Origin: Bacteroidales bacterium KHT7
Lineage (GTDB): Bacteria; Bacteroidota; Bacteroidia; Bacteroidales; Bacteroidaceae
Length of the DNA: 64,000 nucleotides
Reading direction: 5' to 3'
Assembly: GCA_900102385.1 (NCBI GenBank)
Contig: FNBQ01000001.1
Location: 175,062-239,061, forward strand
A program made the position numbers and the translations under genes. The notes below the pieces were generated by a model, which was given only the letters and a program-made list of their open reading frames with translations, ran no database searches and was not told where the DNA came from. Positions 55,018-62,493 of the stretch are shown piece after piece (position 1 is the first letter of the stretch; each line of letters opens with the position of its first letter).

Positions 55018-55049
55018 CAAAGATATTACATATATACAAATCAAACAAA
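55018..55049 (-). promoter_or_regulatory. Promoter of the Oar-like receptor gene
   Basis: On the minus strand TTTG (55049-55046), 20 bases, TATCTTTG (55025-55018). Exact consensus. Confidence 0.82.
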
Positions 55050-55052
55050 AAA

Positions 55053-55080
55053 GCGTTGGATTTTTTTTCGAATCCAACGC
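55053..55080 (-). terminator. Terminator of the TonB receptor-nuclease operon
   Basis: GCGTTGGATT / AATCCAACGC stem with an 8-base loop, followed on the minus strand by TTTTTTGTTTG. It lies 14 bases after the nuclease stop. Confidence 0.88.
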
Positions 55081-55093
55081 CTTTTTGTACGTA

Positions 55094-55999
55094 TTACATT
55101 CCGTTCCAATCGCTCAATGTATATGCCTTTTCCACAAAATTCTCAATCCAGTCGGGAACGTTGCAGAAGAAATCGATGCCTGTACGCTCCTCGAGTTCGT
55201 CGACAGAACATGCCGAACCGCGACGCAACTCCTTCAGAAACGAACTGCTTGTGTTGGCATAGTCCTTGTGCTCCATCCAGAAGCCGATAGCCTTTGCCGT
55301 ACCGTCTGCCGATAGCGACAAAACCGCTATGTAGTAATACTTTGGCACAACCATGTCGATGCGGCTTCCGTTTGTGGTGCGAAGCGATACCGAGCCGTTG
55401 ATGCGGTCGTCGATAGTGCCGCCCTTAACCACATAGAGCGTGTCGCCGGCGCTACAACTGCGTCCCCAGTCGCGAACGCGGTCTTCAATCTCGCCCCAAT
55501 ATTCGCTGTTGAAGTTGCCGTTCATTGGCGACATATTGGTCATGTAGAATGTCTGTACGTTTGCCTCGCGCGAGTAGAGTCGCTCTGCCGAGCCCACAAG
55601 ATGACCGCGGTTGTATCCCTTGAAAGTCTGAATATCAATCTGATACTGCGGCTGGCTGTTGTAGTAAGGGTCTGCGCCCCACTCGTCTGAACGACCAACT
55701 TTCTGCTTGTTGAGATAGTTGTCGTAGCGATATGCCACCCACTGCGAATGGTTGGCAGACTTGTTCCACTCAAGAGCGTAGTTCAGCTCGCCGTCGCCCG
55801 TGTAATGAGTTATGTAGTCGTTGCCATTGTTGAGTGCCGGAATCTCCCATCTGCGGGCAGAAGGGTCGGCACTCTTGTTGGCATTTACATTAACATCTGA
55901 CTTCTCGATGCTCGTCTTCCTCACATCGTCATCATCTCCACACGACACCATCGCCACAGCAAGGAATGCGAGCGGGAGGAGCAGATATTTAGCTTTCAT
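55094..55999 (-). CDS. DNA/RNA non-specific endonuclease lipoprotein (NUC1, beta-beta-alpha-metal)
   Basis: 301 residues. Lipobox MVSC (Cys20) is followed by Gly and four Asp, consistent with a surface lipoprotein. The NUC1 domain spans about 60-290. The motif DRGH appears as NRGH with the general-base His133. The downstream NMSPMNGNFNSEYWGEIE carries the metal-ligand Asn (about 164) and the conserved Trp/Glu. The enzyme should cut single- and double-stranded DNA and RNA outside the cell or in the periplasm. It is the last gene of the operon with a TonB receptor, a DUF5689 lipoprotein and an OB-fold-type lipoprotein (24-base gap to the latter). Confidence 0.88.
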   Translation of the reverse strand: MKAKYLLLPLAFLAVAMVSCGDDDDVRKTSIEKSDVNVNANKSADPSARRWEIPALNNGNDYITHYTGDGELNYALEWNKSANHSQWVAYRYDNYLNKQKVGRSDEWGADPYYNSQPQYQIDIQTFKGYNRGHLVGSAERLYSREANVQTFYMTNMSPMNGNFNSEYWGEIEDRVRDWGRSCSAGDTLYVVKGGTIDDRINGSVSLRTTNGSRIDMVVPKYYYIAVLSLSADGTAKAIGFWMEHKDYANTSSSFLKELRRGSACSVDELEERTGIDFFCNVPDWIENFVEKAYTLSDWNGM

Positions 56000-56023
56000 A
56001 ACTTATCTTTTCTGTTTTTGAGA

Positions 56024-57550
56024 TTATCTTTTCTTTGCAGATGCTGCCTGAACAGCGTAGAGGCTTGCATCGTCGATAAGAACGCTCTTACCTGGCTTCT
56101 TTGAGTTCATGACAACAAGGCAGATCTTTGTCTCGGCTTCGAGAGTGAAGGTATTTGTCTGCTCCTTCCACTCGTCAGAAGAATCTACATAGTTGTTTGA
56201 GTAAACGTAATTTACCTTGTTCTCTGCATCTACAGTTGCATAGCCAAGCTGGATAGAACCATTAACGCCAGCCTCAGCCGACTTATAGAATACAGAGAAC
56301 TTATATGTTCCTGCAGCAAGAGTCATCTCGGCAGATGCAAGACGCTTGTTTGCTGTTGCACCCTCTACCAAGACTGAGTAACTGCCCGACTTAGCTGTTG
56401 TGCTCTGAGACAGAGTTGCGTTGCTTGCTGTTGATGCGCTCTTCCAGCCTGTTGGAAGTCCGTCAGCCCAAGTTTCGAAACCGCCGTTTGAAAGCAGATT
56501 CTCGCCTACAGGGTCTGGTGTTGGCTCTGGAGTAGGCTCAACTGTTCCGCCGTTTCCGTTCAGAGAAACAATCTTGCTGCCCTGAGCGAACTCAGGAGTC
56601 TCTTTGTAGAGAGTAAGCTTACCAAGAACTACTACCTTGTCGCCAACCTTAATCTCGTCATCAGCCTTAAACTTCTCGCCGTTAACGCTGTAACCACGGA
56701 ATACCTCGAGCTGAGTTGGAGTCTTGCCATCATCAGAGATATAGTAAGTTGAGTTTCCGTAGTTGCCTGTATCAATATCATCAATCTGAGAGATGATACC
56801 AGAAACATAAACCTCGTCTGTAGTATAAGTGCCAGCCTTGATTATTGCAAGAGCCTTAGCCACGTTGTAAGGGCTTGCAAGTGTACCCTCGCCGGTTGGC
56901 TCAACTGTTGGAGTTGGGTCTGGCGTTGGAGTTGGCTCGTCGGCAACAGGAACACCTGCCTTTACAAGGAAGTTCTCGAGCTCCCAAGTTGAACATTCAG
57001 CCTGCTTGTCGCCGCTCTTGTAAACGAATGCGAAGACAACTCTCTCCTTGTTTACCAAACCTTCAGGAAGGGCAATCTCCTTTGTCTTGAAATCCCAGTC
57101 GTTTGACTGCTCCGGAGTAAAGCCGAGGTCTGTCCAAGTAGCCTTGGTCACATCGCCAGCATAGTCGGTACTTGCAAGAATTCTGTGATTAGCCTTCAAG
57201 TCAGCCTCCTCTTTTGAACCGTAGCGTACAACATAGTCTACGCTAAGATAAGCGGCATTCTCGGTTGTAGTTGTGTTAATGGCAGGAGAAACAAGCCAAG
57301 CCTCGGTTGCTGTGTACGACTTGTCGTCGGCATTGTAGCCCGAAGCCTTTGCGTATGTTGAGCCCAGCGACCACGCAATACCATTTACCGTAATGGTATT
57401 GAAGTTATTCTGCAACGAAGCGTTTTTGTAAGGCATCGTATAAGCAGCGGTTGGGTCGAAGTTCAACTCGTATGGTGCTGGAACATCGCTGCACGAAGCA
57501 ACAGTAGCAGCCAAGCCAACCATTGTAAGTATTTTTGAATAAAGTTTCAT
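56024..57550 (-). CDS. Multidomain surface lipoprotein: choice-of-anchor-like, OB-fold-like and carbohydrate-binding-like modules
   Basis: 508 residues. Lipobox TVASC (Cys20), then SDVP. Three modules are joined by Pro/Thr-rich linkers (about 205-219 and 337-349). Module 1 (22-200) is a beta sandwich of the choice-of-anchor J type. Module 2 (223-335) has VYVSGIISQIDD, YYISDDG and VGDKVVVLGKL, the pattern of small OB-fold nucleic-acid-binding domains (DUF6359 or YhcR-OB like). Module 3 (350-500) resembles CBM4/9 (LLSNGGFETWADGLPTGW). It probably displays ligand-binding domains on the surface, where a SusD or glycan-binding protein would be in a carbohydrate locus. The ligand is unknown; nucleic acid is my inference from module 2 and the neighbours. 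Confidence 0.75.
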   Translation of the reverse strand: MKLYSKILTMVGLAATVASCSDVPAPYELNFDPTAAYTMPYKNASLQNNFNTITVNGIAWSLGSTYAKASGYNADDKSYTATEAWLVSPAINTTTTENAAYLSVDYVVRYGSKEEADLKANHRILASTDYAGDVTKATWTDLGFTPEQSNDWDFKTKEIALPEGLVNKERVVFAFVYKSGDKQAECSTWELENFLVKAGVPVADEPTPTPDPTPTVEPTGEGTLASPYNVAKALAIIKAGTYTTDEVYVSGIISQIDDIDTGNYGNSTYYISDDGKTPTQLEVFRGYSVNGEKFKADDEIKVGDKVVVLGKLTLYKETPEFAQGSKIVSLNGNGGTVEPTPEPTPDPVGENLLSNGGFETWADGLPTGWKSASTASNATLSQSTTAKSGSYSVLVEGATANKRLASAEMTLAAGTYKFSVFYKSAEAGVNGSIQLGYATVDAENKVNYVYSNNYVDSSDEWKEQTNTFTLEAETKICLVVMNSKKPGKSVLIDDASLYAVQAASAKKR

Positions 57551-57567
57551 AAATCTTCAGTTTAATG

Positions 57568-58437
57568 TTATTTTATTTTCTCTATATCGTCTTCAGAAAT
57601 AAGCTGGAACTGCCAACTGCTGTTGTAGCGCGAAAGGATTCCCTGCATATTGAGCCATCCTTCGGGCAGCAGATTGTTGGCAAATGTAGCACTCGAACTT
57701 GTATAGAGCAGAATCTTTGTACTCTTGTCGCTGAACAGGATATTGTTCTCGACCGAATATGTTGTTGCGCTTTCCTTGTGCGCATACATCGTGAATCCGT
57801 CAGCCTCCTTAATCTTAACGGTTTTCAGACTAACGAGCATTGGCGAAAGTTTTGAAAGGTCGCCATTCTTCACATCGTCGGCTGTAAGTTCGCGAGCCTT
57901 TACGTTTTTGGCATCAGCCTTGCCCACCTTCTGAATGTGCTTTGTCATTGACGGCAGACACATTGGTCCGATGCGCTGGGTAGGTGTTGCGCTGGCGGTG
58001 ATGTATGGCTCGCCAATCTTTGGGCATTGGCCATATCCGCCGATGTAAAGACCTTTCAGGCTGATGCGGACAACCTGTCCCACCGGGAAGATGGTGTAGA
58101 GGTTGCTGACACCCTTTATTCCGATGTTGATACCCGGAACGTCAACATTAACTGTTCCGTCCTCGTTCATCTCCTGAATAACCATTACCTGATAGAGATT
58201 TCCGGTGATGTCGCTACTTGTAACGATGCCCTCGATAACCAAGTCCTCGTTAATCGGGGTATGACCCGAGTTGGATATTATGCTGCTGTACTTGCTGCGC
58301 ACCTTGCTGATGGTGGTGTTCGGAGTGCCCACGTTTTCTGCCGTAAACTTGTCGACAGAAACTGGCTCATCTTCGAAATCGTTCATACAAGCCGTACTGA
58401 GCAAACCTGCAAGCAATATTATAAAATATTTCTTCAT
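57568..58437 (-). CDS. DUF5689 lipoprotein
   Basis: 289 residues from the ATG at 58437; a TTG two codons upstream is less likely. Lipobox STAC (Cys17), then MNDFEDEP. The body has the DUF5689 pattern: DLVIEGIVTSSDITGNLYQ and VVRISLKGLYIGGYGQ, then a second half with ILLYTSSSATFANNLLPEGW and an ending GILSRYNSSWQFQL. The strand pattern EGIVTSSD / LYQVMVIQE recalls an OB-fold. In Bacteroidota this family is often encoded next to TonB receptors and secreted nucleases, but no biochemical function is known to me. It lies 12 bases after the TonB receptor and 17 bases before the OB-fold lipoprotein gene. Confidence 0.82.
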   Translation of the reverse strand: MKKYFIILLAGLLSTACMNDFEDEPVSVDKFTAENVGTPNTTISKVRSKYSSIISNSGHTPINEDLVIEGIVTSSDITGNLYQVMVIQEMNEDGTVNVDVPGINIGIKGVSNLYTIFPVGQVVRISLKGLYIGGYGQCPKIGEPYITASATPTQRIGPMCLPSMTKHIQKVGKADAKNVKARELTADDVKNGDLSKLSPMLVSLKTVKIKEADGFTMYAHKESATTYSVENNILFSDKSTKILLYTSSSATFANNLLPEGWLNMQGILSRYNSSWQFQLISEDDIEKIK

Positions 58438-58449
58438 ACTCAAAAAAGA

Positions 58450-61149
58450 TTAAAAACGAAGACCAAGGTTAAGAAATGCGTTCAACGAATTTGCATACCA
58501 GCAGTATGGGTTCTTCGAGAACACGAATGTGCTCTTGTTTGCACGGTTCTGCTCGTATCCGCCGGTCTTCAGGTTAGTGTTGTTCAGCAGATTGTTTACC
58601 TGCAAGTTTACGCTAAGACGCTTTCCGTGAGGCAAACGGAACTGATGGCCTACAGAGGCATCGAGCATGAATCCGCCCTTGCACTTAGTCTGGGCATCGG
58701 TATAGCTTGCCAGAAGCTCGCCTGTCTCGGCATCATATACGTTCTGTCCCTCCTTCTTTGCCACGTCGAAGGCATCGGTAAGCTGACCAGTATTTGTGTT
58801 TACAGATGTAGATGCATTCAAATCGCTCATCTTTACAGTCTGATAGCCGATGTTATCCATTACGCTACCGATGCGGTTGTAGACAGAAGCATCGATATAA
58901 ACGCGGTCGTAGTAGTTGAGGTTAGCACTCAAGTACCAGCCCTTGATGTTGTAGTCGAGTCCTACGCTGAGAGCGGTGAGCGGAGTGCTTCCGACATGAA
59001 GTCCGTCCATGAACACGCGCATCTGCTGGCTCTCGCCAGTTACAGGATTCTTCCAAGTGTTCAGGTTAGCGTATGTCTCACCGTCTGAGCCTTCGTATGC
59101 CAGACTTGCCTCTGGGTTGTTGGCATACTTAGCCTCGCTTACTGTTCCCAACAGTTTAAGGGTAAGATTGCTCATCAGTTTAACGTCGATGGCAGCCTCA
59201 ACGCCGTAGAACTGCTTCTTCAGGCCAGTCATGCTGAGGTATGTAAGATAGCCGGCATCATCGTTGTAGAACGAAATCTGCTGAGTAAGATTTCTCATCT
59301 CAGTATAGTAGCCGCTAACCTTACCGCTGAATGCTCCGATGCTGAACATATATCCGGCTTCTGCGCTGTAGTCGAGTTCGGTACGCAGGTTGTTCACGAA
59401 GTTGTTCTGAACGCGTGGAGCAACAAAGGCGTTGTATGCAAGCGGAGCACGGCTCTCGACGCTTCCTCCGGCATAGACTGTTCCTGTCGGAATCTTATAA
59501 GCAAAGCGTGCCTTTCCGCCGCCGCTAAGGAAATCGGCTGTGCCGCTGCTTCCCTTTGAGTATTCGAGAGCACGGCCGTTGCGCATTTTTCCGAAGCGTT
59601 CAATCCATGTGCCCTCGATGTTTCCGCCAAACAACGCGCTGAAGTCGCCAACAACGAACGAATACTGTCCCCAGCCGCGAGCCTTTGTTACGTTGATGTC
59701 GTAGTCGTAGCCAAATCGGCTGCCCTCTCTAACCACGCGGTTAGGGCGGTCGGCATCGTTCTGAATCTCTTTCGAGTCGCTTGCGTACTTAGACAATGAG
59801 TAACTGTCAACATCAATAAGTCGGTCGGCACCCAGAAGGTCGGCAAGCGTCTTGTAATGCATACCGTGGGTGTGCGAAAGATGGGCGCCCAAGGCGTAGC
59901 GTCCGAAGTTGTTCTTCAGAGTTCCGTCGATTACAGATGAAAGGTTGAAGGCCAACTGGTCGTTATGACGTTTTTCGAGATAGTAGAGTGCGCTCTTGCC
60001 TACTCCGTTGTTAGCCTGATTCTGGGCATACATCATGTCCCAGTTCATCTGACGGTCGGCCTTTGCACCAGTCCAGCGGTCGTATAGCAGATTATACTGC
60101 TCAAGGATTCCCGGATTGTCGCCGAGGAATGTACCGTTGTTGAAGTTCTCGCGGTCGTACACGTTGAACACGCTGCTTGGCATGTTCTTGTAGTAGTCGG
60201 GACGAGGATTGTATGCGTTGTTGTAACTAACCGCCGTACTTGCATACTGCACATAGCTGAATGCTGCGGTTGTAACGAGCTTTGTCTTGTTGCTTATATA
60301 ATAGTCCCAAGTGAGCAGAGCCGATGGAGAATACTCGGTAACGACACGAGAGTTGCGTTTCTTGCCGTTGTAATATCCCCAGTAAGGGTTGTAGTAATGG
60401 CTGTTGGCAAGCCAGTAAGCCTCTTCGGTTGATGCTCCCTGCTGTCCGCGCTCGGTTGGCGCGCCCCATGTGTTGAACGAGACGTGGTGCTTGTCGTTGA
60501 TGTACTTCTCAACACCGAACATATAACTGAACGAGTTGTAGAACGTGCCTTCTATCGCACCCTCGTTTGCCCATCGGTATGCAGCCGAGAACATATACGC
60601 CCATCCGTCGCTCTTCACGCCCGAAGCGTATGTGTAGTTGCCGCGCAGAATGTAGTTTCTGTTTGTAGCGGCAAGGCCGAACTTGTGTCCAGCCGCATAC
60701 TGTCCGGCACGAAGGTTTACGTTAGTACCGCCTCCGAAACTCAGGAAGCCGTAGTTGTTCACGTCGAGGAACGCCGAGCCCTCGCTGTTGCGTGTGGCAT
60801 CGTTCAGGCCGCCTGTCATTCCCGAGAAACTGAATCGTCCGCTCTCTACGTTGTTCAGTTTCACGCCATTGAAGTAGTTGTCGGAATACTGGCTGTCGTA
60901 GGCTCTATACTTAAATCGCATAGGGCTGAACAGATAGCCAACATTCTGCAAGTACAAGTCTTTGGTTCCTGTAACAAGCGAGATGGACTTTGCCGCGTCG
61001 TCATCATCGCTGAGTTGGTCCTCGGAGAAGATGAACGAAGCATTGTCGATGCGGTAGATGCCAAGTGAGTCGGTATCTTTCGTCTGCTGCGCAAGGACGA
61101 GTGTTGCCGAACCAAACAGCATTGCCACCAATACCATCTTTTTGTTCAT
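58450..61149 (-). CDS. TonB-dependent receptor of the nuclease locus
   Basis: 899 residues with a signal peptide (cleavage near VLAQ, residue 20). There is no carboxypeptidase-regulatory domain and no VVVG box. The plug begins soon after an acidic patch (QLSDDDDAAKS, about 45-55), followed by ISLVTG, DLYLQNVGYLF and a barrel ending in LGLRF. It should import a substrate across the outer membrane with TonB energy. The operon context (two binding lipoproteins, an endonuclease, a nearby EEP nuclease and NupG) points to nucleic acid fragments rather than a glycan. It is the first gene of the four-gene operon; no exact promoter was found, but an inverted repeat lies upstream. Confidence 0.88.
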   Translation of the reverse strand: MNKKMVLVAMLFGSATLVLAQQTKDTDSLGIYRIDNASFIFSEDQLSDDDDAAKSISLVTGTKDLYLQNVGYLFSPMRFKYRAYDSQYSDNYFNGVKLNNVESGRFSFSGMTGGLNDATRNSEGSAFLDVNNYGFLSFGGGTNVNLRAGQYAAGHKFGLAATNRNYILRGNYTYASGVKSDGWAYMFSAAYRWANEGAIEGTFYNSFSYMFGVEKYINDKHHVSFNTWGAPTERGQQGASTEEAYWLANSHYYNPYWGYYNGKKRNSRVVTEYSPSALLTWDYYISNKTKLVTTAAFSYVQYASTAVSYNNAYNPRPDYYKNMPSSVFNVYDRENFNNGTFLGDNPGILEQYNLLYDRWTGAKADRQMNWDMMYAQNQANNGVGKSALYYLEKRHNDQLAFNLSSVIDGTLKNNFGRYALGAHLSHTHGMHYKTLADLLGADRLIDVDSYSLSKYASDSKEIQNDADRPNRVVREGSRFGYDYDINVTKARGWGQYSFVVGDFSALFGGNIEGTWIERFGKMRNGRALEYSKGSSGTADFLSGGGKARFAYKIPTGTVYAGGSVESRAPLAYNAFVAPRVQNNFVNNLRTELDYSAEAGYMFSIGAFSGKVSGYYTEMRNLTQQISFYNDDAGYLTYLSMTGLKKQFYGVEAAIDVKLMSNLTLKLLGTVSEAKYANNPEASLAYEGSDGETYANLNTWKNPVTGESQQMRVFMDGLHVGSTPLTALSVGLDYNIKGWYLSANLNYYDRVYIDASVYNRIGSVMDNIGYQTVKMSDLNASTSVNTNTGQLTDAFDVAKKEGQNVYDAETGELLASYTDAQTKCKGGFMLDASVGHQFRLPHGKRLSVNLQVNNLLNNTNLKTGGYEQNRANKSTFVFSKNPYCWYANSLNAFLNLGLRF

Positions 61150-61212
61150 TTTTATTACTGTATTAGTTATTAATTTACAAATTCTTTGTAATATTCACCT
61201 ACCCAAAACAGA

Positions 61213-61270
61213 TACGCCAATCTAACAACGTGTGTCTTACTTGAAAAACTCCGACTATTAGATTAGCGTA
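61213..61270. repeat. Inverted repeat upstream of the TonB receptor operon
   Basis: The 13-base arms TACGCCAATCTAA (61213-61225) and TTAGATTAGCGTA (61258-61270) pair with one mismatch across a 32-base spacer. The repeat lies in the 151-base gap between the EEP nuclease stop and the receptor start. No T-run follows, so it is more like an operator or mRNA structure than a terminator. Confidence 0.55.
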
Positions 61271-61300
61271 CCAGATTCTGATAATACGATATTGTGTGTG

Positions 61301-62347
61301 TTACTTAACCTCCTTTATCAAGAAGATGCGGGTTGGTAGATGGTCGCTGTATCCATTCAGCCAGATGCCGCTTCCGTGAGTACGCTTTGGATATCCCTTG
61401 AACTTGCCCTCGTGCTCAAAGAGATAGTCGCGACTGAAGATTTCGGCCTTGTAGAACTTGAGGGTTGAGCGGTCTGTGCCCAAAAGGTTTCCGGTAAAGA
61501 TAATCTGGTCGAACAAGTTCCATTGGTCGCGGAACTTTAGCGTTCCGTTTCCGCCCGCCAGAATGTCCCACCAAGGATTGTACAGGTCGGCAGCAGTCTT
61601 GCAATGCTCAGGCTTGCGCTTTGCACCCATAGCCTCTTTTATGCTTACGTTCATAGGGTCGTCGTTGAGGTCACCCATAATAATCACTTTCACATCAGGA
61701 TTCTCGGCAAGGAGCGAGTCTTTTATACGCTTTACCTGACGGCCTGCTATCTCGCGGCGGTCGCTCTTCGCGCCTCTCGAAGGCCAGTGGTTCACGATTA
61801 CGGCAACGTCCTCGCCGGCAATCTCGCCACGGCACACCAAGAATCCGCGGGTACGGTGAACGGTGTCGCCATCCTCGTATATAAAAGGAACAAGTTTGTG
61901 GCTCTTGTACTTGAACAGTTGTGGGTTGTAGAAGGCTGCACAGTCAACGCCGCGCTTGTCCTCTCCTTCTTCGTGTATTATTTCATAGCCGAAAGGCTTC
62001 AGTTGCTCCTGATTGCGCAAATCCTCGAGCACACGGCGGTTCTCAACCTCAGACAATCCGATGAAGGCAGGACCTGCCGGAGCCATTTTGTCCTTGAAGT
62101 CGGCAATTACCGTAGCCATATTCTTCAGTTTGTTCTTGTACTTCAGTCCTGTCCAATGATAGCCTCCGTTTGGCAAGAACTCATAGTCATTTTTATGAGC
62201 GTCGTGGATTGTATCGAACAAGTTCTCCTGATTATAGAATGCCACGCAATATACGGCATACTTTTTTCCCGAGTTCTGCGCCAAAGCACTAATTGGCAAC
62301 ACCAACTGCAACACAACAAGTGTACAGATTAGAAATACTTTCTTCAT
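61301..62347 (-). CDS. Secreted endonuclease/exonuclease/phosphatase-family protein
   Basis: 348 residues with a signal peptide (cleavage near ALAQ, residue 24). All EEP signatures are present: Asn39-Glu (YNQENLF), Glu100 (GLSEVEN), RGVDCAAFY (132-140), His187 (VNHWPSR), Asp226/Asn228 (GDLNDDP) and the C-terminal SDH (Asp335, His336). Proteins of this kind are metal-dependent DNases, RNases or phosphodiesterases. Its location should be the periplasm or outside. It is divergent from nupG and 151 bases upstream of the TonB receptor gene on the same strand, so it may be the first step or a trimming step in a nucleic-acid use pathway. Confidence 0.87.
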   Translation of the reverse strand: MKKVFLICTLVVLQLVLPISALAQNSGKKYAVYCVAFYNQENLFDTIHDAHKNDYEFLPNGGYHWTGLKYKNKLKNMATVIADFKDKMAPAGPAFIGLSEVENRRVLEDLRNQEQLKPFGYEIIHEEGEDKRGVDCAAFYNPQLFKYKSHKLVPFIYEDGDTVHRTRGFLVCRGEIAGEDVAVIVNHWPSRGAKSDRREIAGRQVKRIKDSLLAENPDVKVIIMGDLNDDPMNVSIKEAMGAKRKPEHCKTAADLYNPWWDILAGGNGTLKFRDQWNLFDQIIFTGNLLGTDRSTLKFYKAEIFSRDYLFEHEGKFKGYPKRTHGSGIWLNGYSDHLPTRIFLIKEVK

Positions 62348-62369
62348 TCTTACGATTATATTATATCGG

Positions 62370-62377
62370 CAAAATTA
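62370..62377 (-). promoter_or_regulatory. -7 element of the EEP nuclease gene
   Basis: Minus-strand TAATTTTG (62377-62370), exact -7 match, 22 bases before the ATG. A clear -33 TTTG is not visible. Confidence 0.55.
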
Positions 62378-62427
62378 TAAAAATAATCGTTTTGACACAT
62401 TTATTTAGAATAAAAAATGTATTTATA

Positions 62428-62458
62428 TTTCGTCTACAAACATATTTTTATAACTTTG
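62428..62458 (+). promoter_or_regulatory. Promoter of nupG
   Basis: TTTC (62428-62431), 19 bases, TAACTTTG (62451-62458). One mismatch in the upstream element and an exact -7. The ATG at 62494 follows after 35 bases, which also rejects longer upstream frames. Confidence 0.72.
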
Positions 62459-62493
62459 CGTCTTATTACACCGAATCGAAACGTAATTATAAC

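Noticed and set aside
58027..59088. A 353-residue plus-strand open frame
   Set aside because: It is antisense to the DUF5689 and TonB receptor genes, spans their junction, and has no family motif or promoter.
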